From Porphyrobacter sp. AAP82 (GTDB taxonomy: Bacteria; Pseudomonadota; Alphaproteobacteria; Sphingomonadales; Sphingomonadaceae): 64,000 nt of DNA. The stretch lies in the NCBI RefSeq assembly GCF_000331285.1, contig NZ_ANFX01000032.1, positions 105,009 to 169,008 on the forward strand, given 5' to 3'. The notes beneath the pieces are model-generated. The model was given only the letters and a program-made list of their open reading frames with translations, was not told where the DNA came from and made no database searches. A program made the translations under genes and the position numbers. Of the stretch, positions 35,901 to 42,448 are shown piece by piece (position 1 is the stretch's first letter; each line of letters opens with the position of its first letter).

Positions 35901-35922
35901 GGGCAGGGCCCGGGAGCCGGCC

Positions 35923-36792
35923 GTGAGCCTGCGCCATCTTCTCGCCCTGTGCTGGGCGCTGCTCGCGCTTGTCGCGGCGCCGCTGGCGGCCCAGACCCTG
36001 CCCGCGCGCCCCGACGGGCCGGTGCTGGATCAGGCCGGGATCATCCCTGAACCCGACGAGGCCGCGCTCGATGCCAAGCTGCGCGCCTATACCAAGGCGA
36101 CCGGGCGGGTGATCGCGGTGGCGACGGTCAGCTCGCTCGAGGGGCAGGATCCGGCGACCTACGCGCGCGACCTTGCCGAGGCGTGGGACCTCGGCGGCAA
36201 GGAAACCGAGGAGGCCGTGCTGCTGCTGATCGCGCCCAACGAACGCGAGATGTGGATCACCACCGCGCGCGGGGTGCAGGACCGGCTCACCGATCTGTTC
36301 ACCGGCCAGGTCGTCCGCACCACCCTGCGCCTGGCCTTCCGCGAGGGCGACTTCGGCGGGGGCATTGCCAGAGCCACCGACCAGATGATCGAGCGGCTTA
36401 ACCTCTCGCCCGCCGATGCCAAGGCGATCGCCGAGGCCGAGGCGGCAGCCAAGCGCAACAGCAGCGACGAGGGCGGCTTTCCGGTGGGCGTGCTGATCTG
36501 GCTCGCCTTCATGTTCTTCTTCTTCATCCTGCCGATCATCGCCAGCCGCGGCCGGCGGCGGCGCTATCGTTCGCGCGGGGCAGGCCCGTGGGGCAGTCGC
36601 GATCTTGGCGATACGGCGCGCGACGTGATCCTGTGGGAAGTGGGCAGCGCGATCGCCCGCGGCCTCATCAACAGCGGCGGAGGCCGCGGCGGCGGCGGCG
36701 GTGACTGGGGCGGCGGCGGAGGCGGCGGCTTCGGCGGCTTCGGCGGCGGCGGCGGGGGTTTCAACGGTGGCGGCGCCGGGGGGAGCTGGTAG
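35923..36792 (+). CDS. TPM domain protein with membrane anchor and Gly-rich tail
   Basis: A 289-residue protein. A signal peptide (LLALCWALLALVAAPLAAQ) is followed by a TPM phosphatase-like domain at about residues 30-165 (VLDQAGIIPEPDEAALDAKL, RVIAVATVSSLEG, EEAVLLLIAPNEREMWITTARGV), one membrane helix (FPVGVLIWLAFMFFFFILPIIA), a basic stretch RGRRRRYRSR, and a glycine tail ending in GGAGGSW. This is the YgcG-type layout; such proteins may act in photosystem or envelope protein maintenance, but their role in most bacteria is unknown. The GTG start is 22 bases after lemA. Confidence 0.88.
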   Translation: MSLRHLLALCWALLALVAAPLAAQTLPARPDGPVLDQAGIIPEPDEAALDAKLRAYTKATGRVIAVATVSSLEGQDPATYARDLAEAWDLGGKETEEAVLLLIAPNEREMWITTARGVQDRLTDLFTGQVVRTTLRLAFREGDFGGGIARATDQMIERLNLSPADAKAIAEAEAAAKRNSSDEGGFPVGVLIWLAFMFFFFILPIIASRGRRRRYRSRGAGPWGSRDLGDTARDVILWEVGSAIARGLINSGGGRGGGGGDWGGGGGGGFGGFGGGGGGFNGGGAGGSW

Positions 36793-36795
36793 GCG

Positions 36796-37470
36796 ATGGC
36801 GATGATGGACGATGCCGGCCGCCAGCTGGTCAGCGACGCCGTGACCGCGGCCGAGGGCGCGACCTCGGGCGAGATCGTCACCGTGCTCGCGGACAGCTCG
36901 GACGGCTATACCGATGTCGCGCTGCTGTGGGCGGCGGGCGCGGCGTTCACCGCGATGAGCGTGTTTGCGGCTTTCCCCGCGCCCTTCCTCGAAGCGTGGG
37001 ACGCCATGACCGGCGGCTGGGGCCACGAATGGACGAGCGGCGAGATCGCCAGCATGGTGATCGCGCTGGGCCTCGTGAAATTCCTCGGAGTGTGGCTGGT
37101 CCAGCAATGGCAGCCGCTGAAATGGCTGCTGGTGCCCGGCCCGGTGAAGACGATCCGCGTCCACAATCAGGCGGTGCGCCAGTTCAGGGTCGGTGCCGAG
37201 CGCCGCACCACGGGGCGCACCGGCGTGCTCATCTACCTCTCGATGCGCGAGCGCCGCGCCGAAATCGTCGCCGATGAAAGCATCGCGGCAAAAGTCCCGG
37301 CCGAGGTGTGGGGCGAGGCGATGGGCGACATGCTCGCCCAGATCCGCAAGGGCGCGATCGCCGAAGGGCTCGCAGTCGGCATTAGCGATGTGGGCTTTAT
37401 TCTCGCCGAGCATTTCCCGCGGGGGGCGGGTGACGTGAACGAGCTGCCCGACCGGCTGATCGAGGTTTAG
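36796..37470 (+). CDS. Second TPM domain membrane protein
   Basis: A 224-residue protein without a signal peptide. The TPM domain is split: its start is ALVSDAVTAAEGATSGEIVTVLAD-like at the N-terminus, two membrane helices follow (VALLWAAGAAFTAMSVFAAF and SMVIALGLVKFLGVWLVQ), and the second part, TTGRTGVLIYLSMRERRAEIVADESI, follows them. Ending the lemA-TPM-TPM operon, it probably works in the same membrane process as its two neighbours. ATG 36796 lies three bases after the previous stop. Confidence 0.85.
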   Translation: MAMMDDAGRQLVSDAVTAAEGATSGEIVTVLADSSDGYTDVALLWAAGAAFTAMSVFAAFPAPFLEAWDAMTGGWGHEWTSGEIASMVIALGLVKFLGVWLVQQWQPLKWLLVPGPVKTIRVHNQAVRQFRVGAERRTTGRTGVLIYLSMRERRAEIVADESIAAKVPAEVWGEAMGDMLAQIRKGAIAEGLAVGISDVGFILAEHFPRGAGDVNELPDRLIEV

Positions 37471-37484
37471 GCCTTGACCTTGAT

Positions 37485-37505
37485 GCCCTGAGCCTGTCGA
37501 AGGGC
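37485..37505. repeat. Short hairpin of the CCTGAGCCTGTCGAAGGG type
   Basis: GCCCT and AGGGC flank GAGCCTGTCGA. The element resembles the widespread intergenic CTTCGACAGGCTCAGG repeat half-site (from memory). It lies between the TPM and NUDIX genes. Confidence 0.55.
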
Positions 37506-37539
37506 GCTCCCTGCCCTCCCCCAGCCGACGGAGCCCCCC

Positions 37540-38100
37540 TTGCAGAAAGACCGCGACGCCGACCTGCCCGAGATCGTGCAGTGGGAGGGCCGCTTCATCA
37601 CCGCCAGGACGCGGGGGCGCTGGGAATATGTCGGCCGCGCGCGCGGCATCCGCGCGGCGGCGATCATTGCCTTGGACGATGACCCCGATGGCACCCGCCA
37701 CGTGATCCTCGTCAGCCAGTACCGCGTGCCCCTGGGGCGCTTCAGCCTCGAGATCCCCGCAGGACTGGTCGGCGACGATGCGGGCGGCGAAGGCGAGGAA
37801 GCCACTGCTGCCGCCGCGCGCGAGCTGGAGGAGGAAACCGGCTACCGCGCCGGCAGGCTCGAGGTGCTGGGCGAATTCTACTCCTCGCCGGGCATGGTCT
37901 CGGAAAGCTTCACGCTGCTCAAGGCCACGGCGCTCGAACGGGTGAGCGAGGGCGGCGGGACGGAAGACGAGAACATCATCGTCCACCGGGTTGCGCTGCG
38001 CGATCTTTCACGCTTTGTGGCCGAGTGGCGGCGCGCCGGCCACGCGGTCGATGTCAGGATCGCGATGCTTCTGACGCCGGGATATTTGGGAGAGGAATGA
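37540..38100 (+). CDS. NUDIX hydrolase, ADP-ribose pyrophosphatase-like
   Basis: A 186-residue protein. The Nudix box reads GGEGEEATAAAARELEEETGY, fitting G-x5-E-x7-R-E-U-x-E-E-x-G-U in full. SQYRVPLGRFSLEIPAGLV upstream and FYSSPGMVSE downstream are typical of ADP-ribose/ADP-sugar pyrophosphatases. It likely hydrolyses a nucleotide-sugar diphosphate. The TTG start at 37540 follows GGAG by six bases. The TGA overlaps the SDR start (ATGA), so both are coupled. Confidence 0.88.
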   Translation: MQKDRDADLPEIVQWEGRFITARTRGRWEYVGRARGIRAAAIIALDDDPDGTRHVILVSQYRVPLGRFSLEIPAGLVGDDAGGEGEEATAAAARELEEETGYRAGRLEVLGEFYSSPGMVSESFTLLKATALERVSEGGGTEDENIIVHRVALRDLSRFVAEWRRAGHAVDVRIAMLLTPGYLGEE

Positions 38101-38888
38101 CAGATATGGCAGGACGTGTAGCGGGCAAGATGGCCCTCGTGACGGGGGCTGCGCAGGGCCTCGGCCGCGCGCATTGCATTGCTCTGGCGCAGGAAGGCGC
38201 GCGGGTGCTGGCGACCGACATCAACGGTGCGGGCGCAGAGGAAACCGCCGCGATCATCAACGCCGAGCTGGGCGAAGGCACCGCTTTCGGCATGGCGCAT
38301 GACGTGACCAGCCCCGACCAGTGGGACGCCGCCGTCGATGCCGCGCGCGAACAGCTCGGCGGATTGAACGTCCTCGTCAACAATGCCGGGATCGGCGTGC
38401 CCGGCAATATCGAGGCCTGCGACTTCGGCGACTGGCAGCGCTGCTTCGACATCAACGTCAACTCGATCTTCCACGGCTGCCAGAAGGCGCTGCCGCTGAT
38501 GCGCGAGCATGCGCCGGGCTCGATCATCAACATCTCCTCGATCGCCGGCCTGATCGCGAGCGACACCATGCCCGCCTACAACGCCAGCAAGGCGGCGGTG
38601 TGGATGCTGTCGAAGTCGATCGCGCTCCACTGCGCGAAGAAGGGGATGCAGATCCGCTGCAATTCGGTCCACCCGACCTTTGTCGACACCCCGATCCTCG
38701 ATGGCACCGCAAAAGCGCACGCGCTCGACAAGGCGGTGCTGATGGAGAAGCTGGCGCGGCAGATTCCCTTGAAGTTCGTCGGCGAGCCGAACGACATCGC
38801 CAACGCGGTGCTCTATCTGGCGAGCGATGAAAGCCGCTTCATGACCGGCGCCGAGCTGAAACTGGATGGCGGCATCTCGGCGATGTGA
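38097..38888 (+). CDS. SDR family NAD(P)-dependent oxidoreductase
   Basis: A 263-residue classical short-chain dehydrogenase. Its features are ALVTGAAQGLGRAHC (cofactor loop), DINGAG, VNNAGIGVPG, NISSIAGLIASDTMPAYNASKAAV with Ser-Tyr-Lys, and HPTFVDTPIL, ending FMTGAELKLDGGISAM. The acidic residue after the second strand (ATDIN) predicts NAD over NADP. The substrate is unknown; the nearest characterised relatives are hydroxysteroid and cyclohexanol-type dehydrogenases. It is coupled to the NUDIX gene by a four-base overlap. Confidence 0.85.
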   Translation: MTDMAGRVAGKMALVTGAAQGLGRAHCIALAQEGARVLATDINGAGAEETAAIINAELGEGTAFGMAHDVTSPDQWDAAVDAAREQLGGLNVLVNNAGIGVPGNIEACDFGDWQRCFDINVNSIFHGCQKALPLMREHAPGSIINISSIAGLIASDTMPAYNASKAAVWMLSKSIALHCAKKGMQIRCNSVHPTFVDTPILDGTAKAHALDKAVLMEKLARQIPLKFVGEPNDIANAVLYLASDESRFMTGAELKLDGGISAM

Positions 38889-38910
38889 GGGAGGGGGGAT
38901 TGCTCCCCCC

Positions 38911-39123
38911 TCAATCCGCGATCAGCGCGATTGCGGCGTAGATCAGCACCGGGCTGCCGAAACCGACCAGCGTGGCAATCACGAAGCCGGCGCGCACCAG
39001 CAGCGGGTCGATGCCGAAGTAGTTGCCGATCCCCGAGCACACGCCCGCAAGCCTGGCATTGCCCTTGTCGAGGCGGAAGCTGCGGCTCGGCGGGGTGCTG
39101 CCCGAATTCCTGATATCGTTCAT
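38911..39123 (-). CDS. PspC domain membrane protein
   Basis: A 70-residue PspC-domain protein: SFRLDKGNARLAGVCSGIGNYFGIDPLLVRAGFVI, then ATLVGFGSPVLIYAAIALI as the membrane segment. In enterobacteria PspC relays envelope stress to PspA. Here it is the last gene of a minus-strand operon with two 37-residue peptides, and the operon has a sigma54-like promoter, as psp genes do in E. coli. No pspA, pspB or pspF gene is visible nearby. AGGAG precedes the start by ten bases. Confidence 0.9.
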   Translation of the reverse strand: MNDIRNSGSTPPSRSFRLDKGNARLAGVCSGIGNYFGIDPLLVRAGFVIATLVGFGSPVLIYAAIALIAD

Positions 39124-39155
39124 GGTGGTCGAACTCCTGTGAAAACGAGAGGCGA

Positions 39156-39269
39156 TCAGGCCATCAGCGAGGGGCTGACGGGGAGGATCGCATAGGCGAA
39201 GCTGGCAACCGTCAGGATGACAGCGAAAGCGGCAGAAGCAAGGCGGGCGGTGTTGTCTTGTCCGAACAT
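39156..39269 (-). CDS. 37-residue membrane peptide, copy 1 (paralogue of 39300-39413)
   Basis: Starting at ATG 39269 the peptide begins MFGQDNTARLASAAFAVIL and ends SFAYAILPVSPSLMA: one hydrophobic helix and a conserved tail. It aligns with the next peptide over its whole length without gaps and with about half the residues identical, ending FAYAI(L/I)P(V/A)SPSL(M/T)A. AAGGA is about ten bases upstream. Paralogy, matching length and position in the pspC operon argue that it is real despite its size. The function is unknown; regulation or partnership with PspC at the membrane is an inference. Confidence 0.75.
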   Translation of the reverse strand: MFGQDNTARLASAAFAVILTVASFAYAILPVSPSLMA

Positions 39270-39299
39270 GGGTCTTGGTCCTTGGTCAGAGTGGGCGGG

Positions 39300-39413
39300 T
39301 CAGGCGGTCAGCGAGGGGCTGGCGGGGATGATGGCGTAGGCGAAGAAGGCGGCCGAGATCACGACCGAGAAGGCGGCGGCGAAGAGGCGGCTGGAGGTTT
39401 CGTTGGCGTACAT
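39300..39413 (-). CDS. 37-residue membrane peptide, copy 2 (paralogue of 39156-39269)
   Basis: Starting at ATG 39413 behind CAGGAG (seven-base spacing), the peptide begins MYANETSSRLFAAAFSVVI and ends AFFAYAIIPASPSLTA. It has the same length, the same single membrane helix and the same C-terminal signature as copy 1. It is the first gene of the operon, about 44 bases after the transcription start predicted from the sigma54-like promoter. Confidence 0.78.
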   Translation of the reverse strand: MYANETSSRLFAAAFSVVISAAFFAYAIIPASPSLTA

Positions 39414-39467
39414 TGTGTGTCTCCTGTTGCTGTGTTGCCGGGGCTGTCCCGGGGATGCCGGATACTT

Positions 39468-39483
39468 TGCACGGGTCGTGCCA
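39468..39483 (-). promoter_or_regulatory. Sigma54-type (-24/-12) promoter of the peptide-pspC operon
   Basis: On the minus strand TGGCACG-ACCC-GTGCA matches the consensus TGGCACG-N4-TTGCA at all but one defined position, with GG and GC exactly ten bases apart. Predicted transcription start is near 39457. Confidence 0.6.
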
Positions 39484-39556
39484 AACTTGAAAAACGGCGG
39501 ATTTCTGCGGTTCCGCACCTTTCGCCCCGCAAGTGCGCCGTTCACCCGAACGAAAG

Positions 39557-39575
39557 CTTGGGAATTTTTCCCAAG
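39557..39575. promoter_or_regulatory. Perfect palindrome, candidate activator or operator site
   Basis: CTTGGGAA-TTT-TTCCCAAG has eight-base perfect arms. Its centre lies about 109 bases upstream of the predicted sigma54 start, the usual range for an enhancer-binding protein. It also lies 71 bases before recF, so it could instead regulate recF. Confidence 0.5.
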
Positions 39576-39646
39576 TATCGGGATCGGCGATTTTGCGCCC
39601 GCCGCACTGGCCAAAACGCCGCCCTCCCGCTACCCCCGCGCCTGCC

Positions 39647-40735
39647 ATGGGCCTCAGCCGCATCAGCCTTGAAAACTTCCGCAACCACCCCGCGACCACG
39701 CTCGCCGAAACCGCGCATTTCAACCTGCTGGTGGGCGAGAACGGGGCGGGCAAGACCAACCTTCTGGAAGCCCTGTCGCTGCTCGGCCCCGGGCGCGGAT
39801 TGCGCCGCGCGAACCTCGCCGACCTCGCCCGCCGCACCGCGCCGGGCGCTGCCCCCCTGCCCTTCGCGATCGGCGCGAGCCTGACCGAGGCGGGCACGGT
39901 CTCGGCGCGGATCGGCACCTATACCGAGGCCGGCAGCCCCGGACGGCGGCTGGTGCGCGTCAACGGCGCGCCCGCCACCGCCGCGAGCCTTGCCGAGTGG
40001 CTCGCCCTGTCATGGCTCACCCCGGCGATGGACGGCCTGTTCACCGACAGCGCGGGCGCAAGGCGGCGGTTCATGGACCGCATGGCATTGGCCCTCGCCC
40101 CCGATCACGCGCGCCGGGTGAATGCGCTGGAGAGCGCCTTGCGCGAACGCGGCAAGCTGCTGGACAGCGGCGGCGACCCGCGCTGGCTCGATGCGGTCGA
40201 GGCCCAGGCCGCCGATCACGGCGCCGCCGTCACCCGCGCCCGGGGCGAGCTGGTGGCGCGCCTCGCCGACGAGCTGTCCGCCCTCCCGCCCGAACCCTTC
40301 GCACGGCCAGCCCTGACCTATCGTCCCGGCGGCCCGGCGGACGAGACTGCCTTGCGCGCCGAACTCGCCCGCGCCCGCCCGCGCGACCGGGCCGCAGGCC
40401 GCGCACTGACCGGGCCCCAGCGCGACGAGCTTGAGGTGCGCATGGCCTCCACCGGCCACCCCGCCGCCGCCTGTTCGACCGGCGAGCAGAAGGCGATGCT
40501 GATCGCCATCACGCTGGCCCACGGCATCCTCGCCGCCGCCGGCCGCCCTTCCGTGCTGCTGCTCGACGAGGTCGCCGCCCACCTCGATCCGGTCCGCCGC
40601 GCCGAGCTGTTCCGGCGCCTCAGGGAAGGCCGCGCGCAGGTATGGATGACCGGCACCGAGCTTGCCCCCTTCGATGCCATCCGCAGCGAGGCGGCGGTGT
40701 GGCGGGTTTCGGGCGGGGGCGTGGAGCCTCTCTAG
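39647..40735 (+). CDS. recF: DNA replication and repair protein RecF
   Basis: A 362-residue SMC-like ATPase that helps load RecA at gaps. Walker A is GENGAGKTN, the signature motif is CSTGEQKAM, and Walker B is SVLLLDEVAAHLD, followed by the D-loop and late MTGTELAPF. GLSRISLENFRNHPATTL is the family N-terminus. ATG 39647 fits it; longer versions run into the divergent promoter region. Neither dnaN nor gyrB is adjacent here, unlike in the classical dnaA-dnaN-recF-gyrB cluster. Confidence 0.95.
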   Translation: MGLSRISLENFRNHPATTLAETAHFNLLVGENGAGKTNLLEALSLLGPGRGLRRANLADLARRTAPGAAPLPFAIGASLTEAGTVSARIGTYTEAGSPGRRLVRVNGAPATAASLAEWLALSWLTPAMDGLFTDSAGARRRFMDRMALALAPDHARRVNALESALRERGKLLDSGGDPRWLDAVEAQAADHGAAVTRARGELVARLADELSALPPEPFARPALTYRPGGPADETALRAELARARPRDRAAGRALTGPQRDELEVRMASTGHPAAACSTGEQKAMLIAITLAHGILAAAGRPSVLLLDEVAAHLDPVRRAELFRRLREGRAQVWMTGTELAPFDAIRSEAAVWRVSGGGVEPL

Positions 40736-40736
40736 C

Positions 40737-40825
40737 GAAGTTCACGAAGTTCATATTGCAAAATGCGCAATCCTACAGGCTTTCTGCAATGCATTCAGCG
40801 GCTTGAAGGCCGAAATCGAAGTTCA
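40737..40825. repeat. Three copies of GAAGTTCA after recF
   Basis: The octamer GAAGTTCA occurs at 40737-40744, 40746-40753 and 40818-40825, the first two in direct tandem, in the 199-base gap between the convergent recF and esterase genes. No hairpin terminator is evident there. Confidence 0.5.
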
Positions 40826-40934
40826 CACAGATTTCGTGCGCGCCGCCGCCAGCTGCAAGCGGGATGATCGCCTCGACAATGCGAAAGAGCCCGCCCGTCA
40901 TAGCGCCGCACACCCGTGTAGGAAAATGCCCCGG

Positions 40935-41681
40935 TCAGCGCGGTGCGGGCATGGCAGGCGAAGCGCCGGACGCGGGCGGCAGCGCGCTCTCCACCTGCCC
41001 GAGCGTGGCGGCCACCAGCCGCTCGATCCCCTCGGCGGTGGGGTGGATCTTGTCCGACTGGAACAGCGCCGGCTCGCGGTAGATGTCCTCCAGCCAGAAG
41101 GGGATCAGCGCCGCGCCATGTTCCTTGGCGAGATCGGCATAGATCGCATCGAAGGCCGCCTGATACTCCGGCCCGTAATTGGGGGGCGCGCGCATCCCCA
41201 TCAGCAGCACCGGCACCTTTTCCTGGTTGAGGATCGCCAGCATCTTGCCGAGGTTTGCCTTCGTCTCGTCAGGCTTCAGCCCGCGCAGCAGATCATTGCC
41301 GCCCAGTTCGAGGATGAACAGCGCCGGCGGCGTCTCCTGTGCGGCGAGGGTGAATTCGAGCCGCTGGAGCCCTGCCGCAGTGGTATCGCCCGAGACCCCG
41401 GCGTTGATCACGTCGGCATTGATCCCCTTGGCGCGCAGGGCGTTCTCGAGCTTTTCGGGATAGGCATCGCGCGCATCGAGGCCGTAGCCTGCAAACAGGC
41501 TGTCGCCGAAAGCGATGACCTTGCGTTCGGGCCCCATCACCGGAACCGCGGGGAGCGCCGGCTGGCCGTCCTCGGCCATTTCCGGGGCGTTGGCGGCGTC
41601 CCCGGCCTTGTCGGAGCATCCCGCCAGCGCCAGCGACGCGCCGCCTGCCAGAGCAATAATCGACCAAGAGCGCTTGTGCAT
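40935..41681 (-). CDS. SGNH-family arylesterase/lysophospholipase, TesA-like lipoprotein
   Basis: A 248-residue protein. A lipobox (LALAGC) near residue 22 predicts a lipid anchor. The SGNH blocks are VIAFGDSLFAGYGL (Ser), a Gly in block II (INAGVSGDTTAAGL), LELGGNDLLRG (Asn) and DKIHPTAEG (Asp-His). It is related to E. coli TesA, which cleaves thioesters and esters. ATG 41681 has GGAAGG seven bases upstream; a start at 41696 adds five residues. It is divergent from the ybbA-ybbP pair, the order found around E. coli tesA. Confidence 0.88.
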   Translation of the reverse strand: MHKRSWSIIALAGGASLALAGCSDKAGDAANAPEMAEDGQPALPAVPVMGPERKVIAFGDSLFAGYGLDARDAYPEKLENALRAKGINADVINAGVSGDTTAAGLQRLEFTLAAQETPPALFILELGGNDLLRGLKPDETKANLGKMLAILNQEKVPVLLMGMRAPPNYGPEYQAAFDAIYADLAKEHGAALIPFWLEDIYREPALFQSDKIHPTAEGIERLVAATLGQVESALPPASGASPAMPAPR

Positions 41682-41740
41682 CCGCCAGCCTTCCATACCT
41701 GTAGCTTGTCGCCACCCCCCACCTATGCCATCGGACAATT

Positions 41741-42448
41741 GTGACAAGTCCCTCTCTCGCCATCAGCGCCCGCAACCTCACCCTGACGCTCGGCGGCACC
41801 GCTTCGCCGGTGACGATCCTGCGCGGGATCGATCTCGATGTGCCGCAGGGGCAGGTCGTGGCGCTGCTCGGGCCTTCGGGATCGGGCAAGAGCTCGCTGA
41901 TGGCGGTGCTCTCGGGCCTCGAACGCGCCAGCGGGGGGAGCCTTGACGTGGCGGGCGCCAATTTCGCGGCGCTGGGCGAGGATGGCCTTGCGGCGGCGCG
42001 GCGCGGGCGGATCGGGATCGTCTTGCAGGCCTTCCACCTGCTCCCCACCATGACCGCAGCCGAGAATGTTGCCACCCCGATGGAACTGGCCGGGATGGCC
42101 GATGCCGCCCCCCGCGCGCTCGCCGAACTGGAAGCGGTCGGCCTTGCGCACCGCACCGGGCACTACCCCGCGCAGCTGTCGGGCGGCGAGCAGCAGCGCG
42201 TCGCCATTGCGCGGGCCACCGCACCGCGCCCCGGCCTGATCTTCGCCGACGAGCCGACCGGCAATCTCGATGCCGCGACCGGCGAGGAGATCATCAAGCT
42301 GCTCCTCGCCCGCCGTGCCGAGACCGGGGCGACGCTGCTGATCATCACCCACGACGCCGCCCTCGCCGCACGCTGCGAACGGGTGCTGACCATGGCCGAT
42401 GGCCGGATAGTCTCGGACACCGCTCCTGTGGTTTCGGCTGGCGCATGA
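41741..42448 (+). CDS. ybbA: ABC transporter ATPase, YbbA/LolD type
   Basis: A 235-residue ATPase: Walker A GPSGSGKSSLM, Q-loop VLQAFHLLPTMTAAENV, signature LSGGEQQRVAIARA, Walker B LIFADEPTGNLD, and the H-loop His in IITHDAAL. It belongs to the LolD/MacB/YbbA group that powers FtsX-type permeases. The GTG start at 41741 faces the esterase gene. Its TGA overlaps the permease start (ATGA), so the two subunits are made together. Confidence 0.9.
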   Translation: MTSPSLAISARNLTLTLGGTASPVTILRGIDLDVPQGQVVALLGPSGSGKSSLMAVLSGLERASGGSLDVAGANFAALGEDGLAAARRGRIGIVLQAFHLLPTMTAAENVATPMELAGMADAAPRALAELEAVGLAHRTGHYPAQLSGGEQQRVAIARATAPRPGLIFADEPTGNLDAATGEEIIKLLLARRAETGATLLIITHDAALAARCERVLTMADGRIVSDTAPVVSAGA

